A stretch of DNA of 64,000 bases from Planctomycetota bacterium (GTDB lineage: Bacteria > Planctomycetota > UBA1135 > GCA-002748355): contig JALUUL010000008.1 of NCBI GenBank assembly GCA_027021385.1, forward strand, positions 23,469 through 87,468. Reading direction: 5' to 3'. The position numbers and the translations under genes were made by a program. Below are positions 53,455-63,639 of the stretch, piece after piece. The notes below the pieces were generated by a model. The model saw only the letters and a program-made list of their open reading frames with translations, ran no database searches and was not told the origin of the DNA. Position 1 is the first letter of the stretch, and each line of letters begins with the position of its first letter.

Positions 53455-53843
53455 GCTTGCCTCGGAAGGAAGTGCGGAGCTTCGATGCTTTCGGGCCCGG
53501 AGCCGACGGATCCCGTGGAGCCACCGTTTTCTAAGAAAAGAGGGCCCCCCCGGGCCGCGGGCCGGATTCTCTTTCGGCCCGAAGGCGGGCCGATCCTTTC
53601 TCCGGATCCGGGAAAGGCGGGGAATATATCCCTTGGGGAGGTCCGGGGACACCGGGGCCTTCGTTCTTCCCTTGCCAAGGGTTCTCCCGTCAGGCGGAAC
53701 CATGGTGGAACCGCCCCGCCGGGAGCCTTCGCCTTCATTCTCCGTAACCATGGACCTTCGGAGATCTATTCCATCCCGCGGGAAGAACCGGATCTTCCTT
53801 CCCGCAAATCGCAGGCCCCCTACGCCTGACTCGGAAAAGGGCC
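53455..53843. other. Long leader region upstream of metK
   Basis: 389 bases with no convincing gene. On the metK strand it can form a hairpin around 53687-53732 (CTCCCG and GGCGG arms with an internal loop, ACCATGGT at the centre) and GC-rich stems near 53555-53595. I compared it by eye with SAM-I and SAH riboswitch cores and saw no match. It could still hold an unknown regulator of metK. Confidence 0.4.
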
Positions 53844-53939
53844 ATGAAAACTACGACAGTTCCACCGGAGGGTGAAGGGACGATCGTGTTCCTTTCCCTA
53901 CTCGCCTTGGGCCTCATCGCCCTCCTGATCCTCCTCTGA
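53844..53939 (+). CDS. Small 31-residue membrane protein
   Basis: A short frame with a good ribosome site (GGAAAAGGG ending three bases before ATG) encoding a polar N-terminus ([15 protein letters not shown]) followed by a single hydrophobic helix ([16 protein letters not shown]). Its 3' end overlaps the waaA 3' end on the other strand by 26 bases. It could be a real single-pass microprotein of the kind often missed in annotation, but chance cannot be excluded. Confidence 0.45.
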   Translation: MKTTTVPPEGEGTIVFLSLLALGLIALLILL

Positions 53940-55353
53940 GGACCCCCTGGCCGCCGGGGGCCCCTTCGCCCCGGCGGAGGATGGGAAGGAGTCTTTCCAA
54001 GGTCCTGGCCGTCGCTCCCCGATGACGGCGCAGGACGGATACGCCTCTTTCCGCCATCGCGGAGGCCTCGGAGGGATTCCCGTACAGGAAGAGAAGAGCT
54101 TCCTCGAGTTCCCCCTCGTCCCGGACCATCCGCACCCCCTCCCCCTCGAGGAGGAGATCGACATCCACCTGGAAGTTCCAAACATGGGGACCGAAGAGCG
54201 TCGGCTTGTGGAGGGCCACGGGTTCGAGCATGTTCTGTCCCCCGTGGTGGACGAAGCTCCCGCCGACGAAGACGAGATCCGCGAGACTATAAGCCCTCGC
54301 GAGATCGCCGATCGTATCCAGAAGCAACCATGTTCCCGGCGGCAGGGTTTCCGTTGGTCTCCGTTCCGTCCAACGACGAACCCGGTGTTGCGATCCGCTT
54401 CCCGTTTCCTTCCGGAGGACACGTCGCAACCTCCGGAGGATTCCGGGGCTCTTCTCCGGATGCCTGGGAACGAGGATCAAGCGGAACCTCGCCTTCGACC
54501 TCCTCTCGAGGGCGAGAGCGGCTCTCGCCAGGGGAAGCTCCTCGCCGGGATGGATCGAACCGCAGACGAGGATGGTTTCTCCCTCGCGGATCCCGAGAAC
54601 TCTCCAGAACTCGGGATCCGGGGCGGGCGGGTCCGCGGGGATCTCGAGTCCGTCGTACTTGAGGTTTCCGGTGATCAGGATCCGGTCCTCCGCGACTCCG
54701 AGCCGTTCGAGGCGGTCCGCGTAGGTCCGGTTCTGCACGCAGAACACGTCGATCCGGTCGAGTTGTGGCAGGAGACGATGAACGAAGCGGTATCCCTTGA
54801 AGCTCCTCTCCGAGATCCTCCCGTTCACGACGGCCACGGGGACGCCCCGTTTCTCCGCAGCCAGAAGGATGTTCGGCCAGAGTTCGAGTTCGACGAGGAT
54901 CAGGCAGATCGGCCGGACGCGATCGAGGCTCCTTCCGGGGAATCCCCCGAAATCCAGGGGGAACAGGAAAACACGATCCTCTCCGAAGATCTTCCTCGCG
55001 ACCTTCGCCCCGGTGGGAGTCGTTGCGGAGATCCGCACGAGGAGTTCGGGAAACTTCCGCCGGAGGCTCTCCACGAGAGGGACCGCGGCCTTCACCTCTC
55101 CGACGCTGACCCCGTGCACCCAGACCACCGGACGCCCCTTCGGGGAGGGGGGGACCCTTCCGGACCGTTGCCCGATCCCCTGCCGGTAGGTCGGGTCGAC
55201 GAGCATGCGCCAGAAGAGGAGGGGGAGATAGCCCAGCAGCCCGAGGAGAAAGACGAGGTTGTAGAGATGGCGAAGGGCGGCGGACACCGGAGGCCGTGGC
55301 CGGACGGACTCCTGCTCTCCTCCTCCTGGGCTCAGGTTCTCGCCCCGTGGCAC
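53914..55353 (-). CDS. waaA: 3-deoxy-D-manno-octulosonate transferase
   Basis: A 479-residue GT-B glycosyltransferase that adds Kdo to lipid A precursors. Features: an N-terminal membrane helix ([20 protein letters not shown]), then [20 protein letters not shown] with the catalytic Glu, [20 protein letters not shown], a [13 protein letters not shown] stretch, and the sugar-nucleotide region [20 protein letters not shown]. The start is GTG at 55353, which overlaps the secA tail by 22 bases. Its presence implies an LPS-type outer membrane. waaA may be monofunctional or bifunctional; the sequence does not tell. Confidence 0.94.
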   Translation of the reverse strand: MPRGENLSPGGGEQESVRPRPPVSAALRHLYNLVFLLGLLGYLPLLFWRMLVDPTYRQGIGQRSGRVPPSPKGRPVVWVHGVSVGEVKAAVPLVESLRRKFPELLVRISATTPTGAKVARKIFGEDRVFLFPLDFGGFPGRSLDRVRPICLILVELELWPNILLAAEKRGVPVAVVNGRISERSFKGYRFVHRLLPQLDRIDVFCVQNRTYADRLERLGVAEDRILITGNLKYDGLEIPADPPAPDPEFWRVLGIREGETILVCGSIHPGEELPLARAALALERRSKARFRLILVPRHPEKSPGILRRLRRVLRKETGSGSQHRVRRWTERRPTETLPPGTWLLLDTIGDLARAYSLADLVFVGGSFVHHGGQNMLEPVALHKPTLFGPHVWNFQVDVDLLLEGEGVRMVRDEGELEEALLFLYGNPSEASAMAERGVSVLRRHRGATARTLERLLPILRRGEGAPGGQGVLRGGSGGR

Positions 55354-58247
55354 TTCTTGAACTTCTTCCCGGATCCGCAGGGGCAGGGCTCGTTCCTTCC
55401 GACCTTACCGAAATCGGGGGTTGGAACGGGCTCGGAGGGTTCCGGCGGGACCTGTGCCTCACCTGGCCCCCCCTCGATGACCACCTCGGCGCCCTGCTCG
55501 AGCGCCTTCATGACCTCGGGGGGAAGCTGTCCCGCAGCGGCCATGGCCTGGATCAAGGCCTGGGCCTCCTGCGGGTCCATATCCCCTCCAACCCCAGGCC
55601 CCATCGGCATCGCCCCTGCGAAGGGATCTTGCATCTGGAGATCGTCCAGGCGCAGCTCGACCCGGAAGATCAGGTCGGTCACCTGACGGGAGACGGCCTG
55701 CTTGAGAAGTCGGAACTTCTCGAAGCCCTCTTTCTTGTATTCGTTCTTCGGATCCACCTGGGCATACCCACGGAGGCCGATCCCATCTTTGAGATCGTCC
55801 ATCGCCTTCAGGTGGTCCTTCCATTTCGAATCGATCGCGTCGAGGAGGAGATACTGGGCCAGATCGTCGAAGGCCTCCTCCCCCATCCCCTTCCGCAGCT
55901 CGGCGACATCCCGTTCGATCCTCTTCGACAGGGTCTCGAACAGCTCTTCCCGCTCCACGTCCCGGAGATCGGGCGTCTCGGAGTCCGGACCGAACTTGGA
56001 CTTCCACCATTCCCCGAGGCGGTCCAGGTCCACCGGCTTGTCCTTGTCTCCGGCGACCAGTTCGAGGATCTCCTCGAGTTGGTCGTCGAACATGTCCAGG
56101 ATCTTGGCTTCGAGGTTCTTCTTCTCGAGCACTTCCTGCCGGACCCCGTAGATGAACTTCCGCTGCTTGTCCATCACCTCGTCGTATTCGAGGAGGTTCT
56201 TACGGATATCGAAGTTCCGGGCCTCCACCCGCTTCTGGGCCTTGGCGATCCCCCGGGTGACCATCGGGGCTTCGATGGCCTCTCCGGGTTTCAGGCCTAG
56301 CTTCTCCATGACGGTCTTGACCCAATCCCTGGCGAAGATCCGCATCAGGTCGTCGTCGAAGGAGAGGAAGAACCTGGTGGAGCCGGGGTCCCCCTGACGC
56401 CCGCAACGCCCGCGCAATTGATTGTCGATCCGCCGGGCCTCGTGCCGTTCGGTTCCGATGATGTGGAGACCGCAGGGCGGGTCGTCCCAGTTCGCATCAT
56501 CCTCCCACGGGGCCTCGATCCCGGCTTTCTGGAGCCTCGTTCGCGCCCTTTCCCCGTCTACGCACCGCGCATAGTAGCCCCCGGCCCAGGCGTTCCCGTC
56601 CGCCTGCTTCTTGAAGCAGGCCCCGCAGTTCCTCGCTTTCTCGGGTCGCTCGCAGCCGATGCAGCACCAGGTCTCGCCCGTCTCCGGATGAAGGCAGGCT
56701 TCCCGGATCACCCCTTTCCCGAGTTTGATGTCCGTGCCCCGACCGGCCATGTTCGTCGCGACGACGACGCTCCTGCTCTCCCCGGCCTTCGCGACGATCT
56801 GCGCCTCTCTCTCGTGGTGCTTCGCGTTCAGGACCTCGTGGTCGATGTTCTTCTTCCGAAGTTCGCGTGACAGGCGTTCGGACTTTTCGATCGAGGTCGT
56901 TCCGATCAGGATCGGCCGGCCCTCGCGGAGCTTTTCCTCGACTTCCCCGACGATCCTCCCGTACTTGTCCTCCTCCCCCAGGAAGATCTGATCGTCCTGG
57001 TCCTTCCGGATCAGAGGCTTGTTCGTCGGAATCGAAACGACATCGAGTTCGTAGATCTTCGCGAATTCCGAAGCCTCGGTCATGGCCGTTCCGGTCATCC
57101 CCGAGATCTTGTCGAAGAGCCGGAAATAGTTCTGGAAGGTGATCGTCGCCAGGGTCTGGTTCTCCTGGCGGGGTTTGATCCCCTCCTTCGCCTCCACGGC
57201 CTGATGGAGGCCGTCGCTCCACCTCCGGCCGGGCATCAGCCGTCCAGTGAATTCGTCGACGATGATGATCTCGTCGTCCTTGACGACGTAATCCTTGTCC
57301 CGGGCGTAGATGTGGTGGGCCCTCAGGGATTGCTCGATATGGTGGGGCCAGTCCATGTGCTTGGGGTCGGAATAGAAGGAATCGACTCCGGCCATCTTCT
57401 CGGCCTTCTCGATTCCCGGTTCGAGAAGGAGGGCCTGCCTCTCCTTCAACTTCACTTCGAAGTCCTCGCCCTCCCTCAACTGGCGGGCGATCCTGTCCGC
57501 CATCATGTACTTGTCGGTGTCCCCCTCGGGAGGACCGGAGATGATGAGCGGCGTCCTCGCCTCGTCGATGAGGATCGAGTCCACCTCGTCGATGATCGCG
57601 TAGTGGAGGTTCTTCTGGACCTGGTCCTCCACCCGGATCTTCATGTTGTCCCGGAGATAGTCGAAGCCGAACTCGTTGTTCGTCCCGTAGGTGATGTCGC
57701 AGGCGTATTCGGGGTGCCGTTCCTTGGGACTCATCGGCGACTGGATCGCCCCGACCGTGAGGCCGAGGTACTCGTAGACAGGGGCCATCCAGTCCCTGTC
57801 GCGCTTGGCCAGATAGTCGTTCACGGTGACGACGTAGACCCCCTTGCCGTCCAATGCGTTCAAGGCCGCGGGAAGGGTCGCGACGAGGGTCTTCCCCTCT
57901 CCGGTGACCATTTCCGCGATCATCCCCTGATGGAGGACGATCCCCCCCAGGAGCTGCACGTTGAAATGACGCATCCCGAGGCTGCGTTTCGCGGCGACCC
58001 GCGTCATCGCGAACATCTCGGGCAGGGCGTCGTCGAGGGATGCCGATCCGGAACGGACCCTCTCCCTCCACTCGGAGACCTTCGCCCGGATCCCTTCCTG
58101 GTCCAGGGCCTCCGCCCAGGACTCCAGGGAATTGATCTTCTCGACGAGGGGGTGGATACGTTCGAGCGTCCTCTCGTTCGCCGACCCGAAAACCTTCTGC
58201 AGACCCTTCCCGATCTTCAGGGGGAGGGAGCCGAAATCGATTGCCAT
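55332..58247 (-). CDS. secA: Preprotein translocase ATPase SecA
   Basis: A 971-residue motor of the Sec export system. Walker A MVTGEGKT (113-120), [15 protein letters not shown] (218-232), [13 protein letters not shown] (383-395), [13 protein letters not shown] (498-510), [23 protein letters not shown] near 597-620, and the C-terminal zinc motif [14 protein letters not shown]. Between 511 and 592 there is an unusual Cys-rich insert (Cys 518, 528, 529, 532, 541, 544, 562, 592) in place of the shorter linker in E. coli SecA. ATG at 58247. The next gene downstream is waaA. The yajC gene is elsewhere in the window. Confidence 0.97.
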   Translation of the reverse strand: MAIDFGSLPLKIGKGLQKVFGSANERTLERIHPLVEKINSLESWAEALDQEGIRAKVSEWRERVRSGSASLDDALPEMFAMTRVAAKRSLGMRHFNVQLLGGIVLHQGMIAEMVTGEGKTLVATLPAALNALDGKGVYVVTVNDYLAKRDRDWMAPVYEYLGLTVGAIQSPMSPKERHPEYACDITYGTNNEFGFDYLRDNMKIRVEDQVQKNLHYAIIDEVDSILIDEARTPLIISGPPEGDTDKYMMADRIARQLREGEDFEVKLKERQALLLEPGIEKAEKMAGVDSFYSDPKHMDWPHHIEQSLRAHHIYARDKDYVVKDDEIIIVDEFTGRLMPGRRWSDGLHQAVEAKEGIKPRQENQTLATITFQNYFRLFDKISGMTGTAMTEASEFAKIYELDVVSIPTNKPLIRKDQDDQIFLGEEDKYGRIVGEVEEKLREGRPILIGTTSIEKSERLSRELRKKNIDHEVLNAKHHEREAQIVAKAGESRSVVVATNMAGRGTDIKLGKGVIREACLHPETGETWCCIGCERPEKARNCGACFKKQADGNAWAGGYYARCVDGERARTRLQKAGIEAPWEDDANWDDPPCGLHIIGTERHEARRIDNQLRGRCGRQGDPGSTRFFLSFDDDLMRIFARDWVKTVMEKLGLKPGEAIEAPMVTRGIAKAQKRVEARNFDIRKNLLEYDEVMDKQRKFIYGVRQEVLEKKNLEAKILDMFDDQLEEILELVAGDKDKPVDLDRLGEWWKSKFGPDSETPDLRDVEREELFETLSKRIERDVAELRKGMGEEAFDDLAQYLLLDAIDSKWKDHLKAMDDLKDGIGLRGYAQVDPKNEYKKEGFEKFRLLKQAVSRQVTDLIFRVELRLDDLQMQDPFAGAMPMGPGVGGDMDPQEAQALIQAMAAAGQLPPEVMKALEQGAEVVIEGGPGEAQVPPEPSEPVPTPDFGKVGRNEPCPCGSGKKFKKCHGART

Positions 58248-58305
58248 GATCTGTTTCTCCTGAACGGTCCGCCGCCACTGGGCCGCGTACGCGGCCCTCT
58301 TCCCT

Positions 58306-58638
58306 TCAACGAACGAGGAGCGGATCGGGAGCGCGGGCCAGAGGGAGGAGATGGCCGCCGTCTCCTCCCGTCGGGCGGCGGAATCCGCGGGTCCGGAATT
58401 CGTTCCCGGTCCGTTCCGTCCCCCCGGTCCGTTCCAGGGCCGAGGACCCGGCAGAAGGATGATGGAGGGTGTGCATGCCCCCACGGGGGTTCCGCGGGCT
58501 TCCGCTCGGCTCCAGCCCGGTGGGGACCGCCGGACGGCACGAAAGCCGCATGAGAGAGGCGCCCGGAGCGGCGGCCACCCAAATGACGAGGGCGACCAGA
58601 AGGGGAAGGGGCAGCAGGCGTTCGGTTCGAGGGTCCAT
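58306..58638 (-). CDS. Small exported ORF upstream of secA
   Basis: A 110-residue frame. N-terminal hydrophobic segment ([20 protein letters not shown]), then a Pro/Gly/Arg-rich tail without a recognisable domain. Third codon positions are strongly GC, as in coding sequence here. A promoter-like pair sits just upstream of the ATG at 58638. It could be a real exported or single-pass protein read with secA, or a chance frame. Confidence 0.4.
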   Translation of the reverse strand: MDPRTERLLPLPLLVALVIWVAAAPGASLMRLSCRPAVPTGLEPSGSPRNPRGGMHTLHHPSAGSSALERTGGTERTGNEFRTRGFRRPTGGDGGHLLPLARAPDPLLVR

Positions 58639-58656
58639 CAGCTTTCGAGGGTCCCT

Positions 58657-58685
58657 AACATAGAACGCGGACTCCCATTGTTGAA
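58657..58685 (-). promoter_or_regulatory. Candidate promoter upstream of secA region
   Basis: Minus-strand TTCAAC (58685-58680) and TATGTT (58662-58657) with 17 bases between. The -10 box matches four of six consensus positions and the -35 three of six. It would start transcription about 12 bases before the ATG at 58638. Confidence 0.35.
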
Positions 58686-58734
58686 GAGGGGGTAGGCATC
58701 CACCCGCGGAGCCCTTCGAATCACCGGTCGATTC

Positions 58735-59568
58735 TCAGGCCGCTCCATGCAGGAGCTTTTCGACGAGATCCAGGAGGTGGGTCGACTCGAAGGGCTTGGG
58801 AAGAAACTCGTCCGCTTGGGACTCCTCCCTCGCCAGGACCCGGCTGGCTGTCGTCAGGAGGATCGGGATCTCCCGGGTCGCGGGATCTTCCCGCATCTTT
58901 GCGATGACCGTCAGACCGTCCATCTCCGGCATTTCGTAGTCGAGGATTACGAGGGAGGGGCGATCTCTCCGGATCGCCTCGAGGGCCTCCACCCCGTCGG
59001 CGGCCCTTTTGACGGCGTATCCCCGGGCCTCGAGAAGGCGTACGAGGGTAACGGCCTCGTCTTCCTCGTCGTCCACGACGAGGATCAGATCCCGGGTCCG
59101 GTCCGGCAGCCTGTCAGGAAGACATTGCTCGATCCGCGCTCGGACCGCGGCGAGCGTCGGCAGACCGTTGCGCTGGAAATCCTTCTCGATCTCCTGCTTC
59201 AGGCTCAGATTGAAGCGTTTCAGCTTCATCCAGTCCTCGTAGTCCGGGAAATCAGGGCGGACGTCCAGATGGTCATGGGTATCCACCGAAAAGAAATACT
59301 CCCCCCTGACGATGTGTTCTTCGAGAACGAGCTTCATGAAGGGATAGCTCCGGTTCCCCAGGCGCATCGTATATCGATGGAGAGGCTCGTGGATTTCCTC
59401 GGGCTCCCGGACGGGGGTCTCGTTGATGAAACATTCGAAAGGATCCTTGCCTTCCCTTTCCCCCTCCCGGGACCTCCGCCTTCCCTGGCCCTCGCCATAC
59501 GCGTGCCGGAGGTAGATCTCGACGGCCTTCTCAACCATCTCGAGAGAAATCTCCTCACGCGCAACCAT
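58735..59568 (-). CDS. Response regulator with novel N-terminal domain
   Basis: A 277-residue protein. The C-terminal part (about 160-277) is a receiver: ILVVDDEEDEAVTLVRLLEA with Asp166-167, LVILDYEMPEMDG with phospho-acceptor Asp210, and LPKPFES with Lys258. The first 150 residues are a globular region I cannot name (EYFFSVDTHDHLDVRPDFPD), so output is unknown. No DNA-binding domain and no histidine kinase next to it. The ATG at 59568 lies within the pyrD 3' end (14-base overlap), so it is the last gene of the lspA-pyrD operon. Confidence 0.88.
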   Translation of the reverse strand: MVAREEISLEMVEKAVEIYLRHAYGEGQGRRRSREGEREGKDPFECFINETPVREPEEIHEPLHRYTMRLGNRSYPFMKLVLEEHIVRGEYFFSVDTHDHLDVRPDFPDYEDWMKLKRFNLSLKQEIEKDFQRNGLPTLAAVRARIEQCLPDRLPDRTRDLILVVDDEEDEAVTLVRLLEARGYAVKRAADGVEALEAIRRDRPSLVILDYEMPEMDGLTVIAKMREDPATREIPILLTTASRVLAREESQADEFLPKPFESTHLLDLVEKLLHGAA

Positions 59569-60499
59569 GGCCCCTCCCGGAGCGACGCTCCTTCCCCATC
59601 GAATCCACGAGGTCATCCACGGAGGTATCTTCTTCGGCAAGAAGGCGCTCCAGCCTGGAAAGGATCCAGCTTCCCGCTCTCGGGTCCGTGAACCAGGCGG
59701 TTCCGATCTGGACGGCCGAGGCTCCGGCCACTAGGAACTCGCAGACGTCCTCGGCACTCTGAATACCGCCGACCCCCAGGATCGGGACCCCGACGGCCCG
59801 GCGCACCTGATGCACGATCCGCAAGGCTACGGGTTTGACCGGAGGTCCGGAATACCCCGCGACCCCCATTCCGATGCGGGGCCGGCGCCTTCGCCAATCC
59901 ACTGCCATTCCGAGAAGCGTGTTGATCAGAGTAAGCCCGTCAGCCCCTCCTTCCACCGCGGCGCAGGCGACCTCGACGACGGCATGCGTGTTCGGGGAGA
60001 GCTTCACGAACAGAGGGAGATCCGTGGCCCGGCGAAGTTCGGAGACGACCCTCCGGCAGGCATCGGGATCCGTGGAGAAAGGCAGGCTCCCACCCTGCAC
60101 GTTCGGGCAGGAGAGATTGACCTCGAGGGCCGCGGCCCCCGAATCCTGGAGGCGTTCGGCGAGGGCGGCGTATTCGCCGGAAGTCTCCCCCCCGATATTC
60201 ACGATCACCGGCGGGCCCAGGGCAAGGGCCCCCGGAAGGTCTCGTTCGAGGAACGACTCGATCCCTGGATTCGCGAGTCCGATCGAATTCAGGAGCCCGC
60301 CGGAGGTTTCGAAGATCCTGGGGGGGGGGTTTCCGGCTCTCGGTCGGAGCGTGACCGTTTTCGTGACGATCGCTCCCAGGATTCCGCTCTCCCCCGTGGA
60401 AGCCCCTTCCAGCCCCGCCCCGAAACAGCCGGAGGCCGAAAGAAGCGGATTCTCGAGCACGAGCCCGGGGAGGAGATGCGTCCGGAGACGGTCCTTCAT
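59555..60499 (-). CDS. pyrD: Dihydroorotate dehydrogenase (class 1B type)
   Basis: A 314-residue FMN enzyme of pyrimidine synthesis. Signatures: [58 protein letters not shown], the active-site [11 protein letters not shown] with catalytic Cys, [40 protein letters not shown] and [13 protein letters not shown]. Class 1B enzymes work with PyrK; no pyrK is in this window. Its ATG at 60499 overlaps the lspA stop (ATGA), and its 3' end overlaps the response-regulator gene by 14 bases. Confidence 0.96.
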   Translation of the reverse strand: MKDRLRTHLLPGLVLENPLLSASGCFGAGLEGASTGESGILGAIVTKTVTLRPRAGNPPPRIFETSGGLLNSIGLANPGIESFLERDLPGALALGPPVIVNIGGETSGEYAALAERLQDSGAAALEVNLSCPNVQGGSLPFSTDPDACRRVVSELRRATDLPLFVKLSPNTHAVVEVACAAVEGGADGLTLINTLLGMAVDWRRRRPRIGMGVAGYSGPPVKPVALRIVHQVRRAVGVPILGVGGIQSAEDVCEFLVAGASAVQIGTAWFTDPRAGSWILSRLERLLAEEDTSVDDLVDSMGKERRSGRGHGCA

Positions 60500-61128
60500 C
60501 GCCCGCCCCCGCCGAGGACCTCGCTTTTCTTTCGATGCCGGTCACGACGTTCCTCCCGGGAGAAGGCCAGGAACAGGAGGACAGCTCCGACAAGGATCGA
60601 GGAATCGGCGAGGTTGAAGGTCGGATAATGGTAAGCCTGATCCCTCCAGGGCAGGGGAATGTAGAAATCGAGGAAATCCCGGACCGCCCCGCCTCCTTGA
60701 AAGGCCCCCCCGTTCCAGAAGAGGTTGTCGTAGAGGTTTCCCAAGGCTCCGCCGAGGACGAAGCCCAGCGCCGTAAGCCGGAGCTTTGCACTCGGGGGGC
60801 TCTTCCACGCGAAGCCCATCAGGGCCGCGACCATCAGGATCCGGAGAATCGTCAGGGGAAGGGTCCCATCCTGGAAGAGCCCCCAGATCGTTCCGTAGTT
60901 CTCGACCCGCGCGAGATGGAAGACCCCTGGCCAAACCCGGTACTCGAGCCCGCCGAGCCCTCGGATCCCGTGTTCCTCTAGGAACTCGAATGCCATAGCC
61001 TTGGTTCCGAGGTCGCTCGCCAGGATCAGCAACGCCGTTCCGAAGAAGAGGGGATGCTTCCATCCCCTCCGCGGACATCGGTCCGCCGGAGTTCGTTCCA
61101 GCGCGGAAGGATCCCTGTTTTCCTGCAT
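60496..61128 (-). CDS. lspA: Lipoprotein signal peptidase
   Basis: A 210-residue membrane aspartic peptidase that cuts the signal from prolipoproteins, such as those predicted in this window. Four hydrophobic segments. The catalytic Asp pair lies in [14 protein letters not shown] and [27 protein letters not shown] and [13 protein letters not shown] are also typical. The Arg usual after the first Asp (GNxxDR) is Asn here. The ATG is at 61128; an upstream frame of 48 codons is open but less likely. It opens the operon with pyrD and the response regulator. Confidence 0.92.
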   Translation of the reverse strand: MQENRDPSALERTPADRCPRRGWKHPLFFGTALLILASDLGTKAMAFEFLEEHGIRGLGGLEYRVWPGVFHLARVENYGTIWGLFQDGTLPLTILRILMVAALMGFAWKSPPSAKLRLTALGFVLGGALGNLYDNLFWNGGAFQGGGAVRDFLDFYIPLPWRDQAYHYPTFNLADSSILVGAVLLFLAFSREERRDRHRKKSEVLGGGGR

Positions 61129-61290
61129 GCCTGAGGACGCGGGAAGTTTCCCTCCCGGGCCTCCTCTCCTTTCCCTAGACTTCCAGGAAACGGAAAGACG
61201 AGGGGCGGAAGGAGGAAAGACCCTCCTTCCGACGGCTCCTGACCTCGGACGGAGCCGCCCCTCGGCTTTCATAGCCGAAACCTCCTACGA

Positions 61291-62229
61291 ATGGGACAGG
61301 ATCCGATCGAGAATCCGCTATCCGGCTCCTCCTGGTCACTCGAGGAGGCCCTGGAGGAGTATTTGGTCCGAATGGAGGTCGAGACCGGTCTGGCTCCGAA
61401 TACCCTCCTGGCCTACGGGCGGGATCTCCGCGCCTGGATCGCATCGCTTCCGCCCGCCCTCATCCAGAATCCTTCCTCGATCGATCTCCCCGATCTCGAG
61501 GGATGGATGCACCGCATTCGGACCCGGCACGCTCCCGCCTCCATCGCCCGTGCCCGTACCGCCTTGCGGGGATTTTTCCGGCACCTCGTCGAATCGGGGC
61601 GCCTTCGGAACGACCCCTCCGCCCTCCTCTCGGGCCCCCGCCCGGAATCCTTTCTTCCAACCCGCCTTGAACCCGCCGAGGTCCGGAGGCTCCTCGACGC
61701 CTTACCCGGTGGAGGTCCCCTGAAGCTCCGGAACAAGGCCCTCGGCCTCCTCCTCTACGCCTGCGGCCTTAGGGTTTCGGAAGCCTTGACCGCGAGGGTC
61801 GACCAGTGCCGCTTGGACCTGTCTTGGATCCGGGTTTGCGGCAAGGGGGGGAAGGAACGTCTCGTCCCGATCGCCGAACCCGCCCTCCGGGTTCTGGAGG
61901 ACTGGCTGGATCGCGGACGCCCCCTACTAGCTGCGAGGAACCCCAAGCCCCAGCCCTGGCTGTTCCTCAGCAAGTCCGGAAGACTTCTCGATCGACACCG
62001 TGTCTTCCGTATCCTCAGGGAGGCCGCCTCTCGAGCCGGGCTCCTCGAAACACCCGGCCCGCATGCCCTGCGCCACAGCTTCGCGACCCATCTGGTCGAG
62101 GGCGGGGCCGATCTCCGGGCCGTCCAGGAACTCCTGGGACACGCCTCCCTCGCGACGACGCAGCGGTACACGCATGTGGACGGCCGGCGCCTTCGAAGCC
62201 TGCATCGGAAACACCACCCTCGGGGTTGA
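61291..62229 (+). CDS. xerD: Tyrosine recombinase XerC/XerD-like
   Basis: A 312-residue site-specific recombinase. N-terminal SAM-like domain (WSLEEALEEYLVRMEVETGL), then the catalytic set: Arg in YACGLRVSEALTARV, Lys in CGKGGKERLVPI, HALRHSFATHLVEGGADL, and LLGHASLATTQRYTHV with the nucleophilic Tyr. Length and order match XerC/XerD, which resolve chromosome dimers at dif. No dif-like site was searched for beyond the window. The ATG is at 61291, divergent from lspA. There is no other phage gene, so it is a housekeeping recombinase. Confidence 0.92.
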   Translation: MGQDPIENPLSGSSWSLEEALEEYLVRMEVETGLAPNTLLAYGRDLRAWIASLPPALIQNPSSIDLPDLEGWMHRIRTRHAPASIARARTALRGFFRHLVESGRLRNDPSALLSGPRPESFLPTRLEPAEVRRLLDALPGGGPLKLRNKALGLLLYACGLRVSEALTARVDQCRLDLSWIRVCGKGGKERLVPIAEPALRVLEDWLDRGRPLLAARNPKPQPWLFLSKSGRLLDRHRVFRILREAASRAGLLETPGPHALRHSFATHLVEGGADLRAVQELLGHASLATTQRYTHVDGRRLRSLHRKHHPRG

Positions 62230-62466
62230 CTCCCCCAGGGATGCCTCTGAAACCCCGCGGACATCGGAACTTGCGAGATAAAAACAGATCCGGATGACAG
62301 CGCTTGCGGCCCGATGATCCTACGTCTTTCCCCAGCCGGGGCTTTCGTTTAAACTTCGAGAGCCGTATCGGGTCCGAAGCACAGTCGAGGAAAACCCTCG
62401 TCGGTTCCAGGCTTCGGCTTTTCCTCCCGGTCGGTTTTCCCTCTCTCATCACAGGAGAAGTTTCGC

Positions 62467-63639
62467 ATGAGAACCCCTACGCTCGCCTTGGGTCTTTCCG
62501 GGCTCCTCGTCATGGGACTCTCCGCCCAGACGCGGACCGTGATCTCCCCGAAGGCCTTCGCATCCTCGGACGCCCCCTCGGCTTCGTTTTATCCCCTCAG
62601 CCGGGTCAGCAACAACCAGACCTACCGCCAGCTGCACATCCTTGAGGTCCACGACCTCGGCTCGACGACGGTCGGGAAGATCACCGGGATCTCCTACCGC
62701 CGTGACGGGCGGATATACGCGGGACAGAAATCCCCGGCCTGCTGGATCGACCTCAAGGTGGCGATCTCCACCGCCAAGACCACGTCCCAGACGATCTCCA
62801 CGACCTTCGCCAACAACGAAGGAACGGACAAGGTCGTTGTCGTAGCCCGGAAGAAGATCAACTTCGCCAGTTATCCGTTCATCGGGAAATCCGGCCAGGT
62901 TCAACCCTTCCTGATCCAGGTCCCCTTCGATACGGCCAAGCTGCTGGTCTTCAAGGGCGGATCGATCGCCGTCGATGTTTTTTCCTACGACAACAACCTC
63001 TACAACGCGACGACCCGGACCTATCGCTATCTCTACCTGGATAGGGCCTACAATTCGACCTATTCCTCGACGAGCCGCTCCGGACGGGCCTGCTACAGCA
63101 GCAACAAGAGCAACTATCTGCCCTTCTACGGTTCCGCCTACGGGTATTTCTACAAGACGACCGGAAAGCTCCGGCTCAACGGATACAGCTATTACGGGCT
63201 CACCGGCGGGGCGGGCCTCATGCTCATGAGCGCCGGCAAGCTTCCGACGGCCGTACCCTTCCCCGGCGCCTGCTACCTGCACATCGATCCCAGCAAGATC
63301 TTCCTCACGCTCCCCGGGTCCGGTGTCGGCTACGGCGGACGGAAGATGACCACGTATTACTACCCCCCGTACAAGGGAACCCAAATGCAATACTTCGAGA
63401 TCCCATGGCAGTCCAGCTTCGCCGGCGCCCGGATCTACGCCCAGATGATCGGCATCGACCCGCTGGCCAACAGCCTCGGCCTCACGATGACGAACCTGAT
63501 CGATATCTCCCTGCCCGCCTACCGGGCCTCGGGGCTTCCCCTCTCCTACACCTATACGTACGGGACTTATATCGGCCGAACCTACGGCTTCGGTCCCTAC
63601 AAGAGCCAGGGCGCGGTCACGGCCTTCAAGCTCAACTGA
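62467..63639 (+). CDS. Secreted beta-rich protein, paralogue B
   Basis: A 390-residue secreted protein. Signal peptide PTLALGLSGLLVMGLSAQT, then a beta-rich, Tyr/Ser/Thr/Gly-rich body. It is related to the protein at 23382: the strand order ITGISYRRDG, WIDLKVAISTAKTTSQTIST and the later SIAVDVFSYD match, in shape, IKELTWRRNN, TTTQTMVVTLSTSP and LLIDIKV there. The middle is unusually rich in Tyr (TTRTYRYLYLDRAYNSTYSS), a feature of adhesive or surface proteins. Followed by a strong terminator at 63702. Confidence 0.82.
   Translation: MRTPTLALGLSGLLVMGLSAQTRTVISPKAFASSDAPSASFYPLSRVSNNQTYRQLHILEVHDLGSTTVGKITGISYRRDGRIYAGQKSPACWIDLKVAISTAKTTSQTISTTFANNEGTDKVVVVARKKINFASYPFIGKSGQVQPFLIQVPFDTAKLLVFKGGSIAVDVFSYDNNLYNATTRTYRYLYLDRAYNSTYSSTSRSGRACYSSNKSNYLPFYGSAYGYFYKTTGKLRLNGYSYYGLTGGAGLMLMSAGKLPTAVPFPGACYLHIDPSKIFLTLPGSGVGYGGRKMTTYYYPPYKGTQMQYFEIPWQSSFAGARIYAQMIGIDPLANSLGLTMTNLIDISLPAYRASGLPLSYTYTYGTYIGRTYGFGPYKSQGAVTAFKLN

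Noticed and set aside
53455..53843. Possible SAM riboswitch upstream of metK
   Set aside because: Stems are present but the SAM-I core and the SAH core are not found; kept only as an unexplained leader.
61291..62229. Recombinase as part of a phage or integron
   Set aside because: It matches XerC/XerD with no mobile neighbours, repeats or attachment sites.
62321..62350. Hairpin after the recombinase gene
   Set aside because: Only four pairs (CCCC/GGGG) followed by an interrupted T-stretch; too weak to call a terminator.
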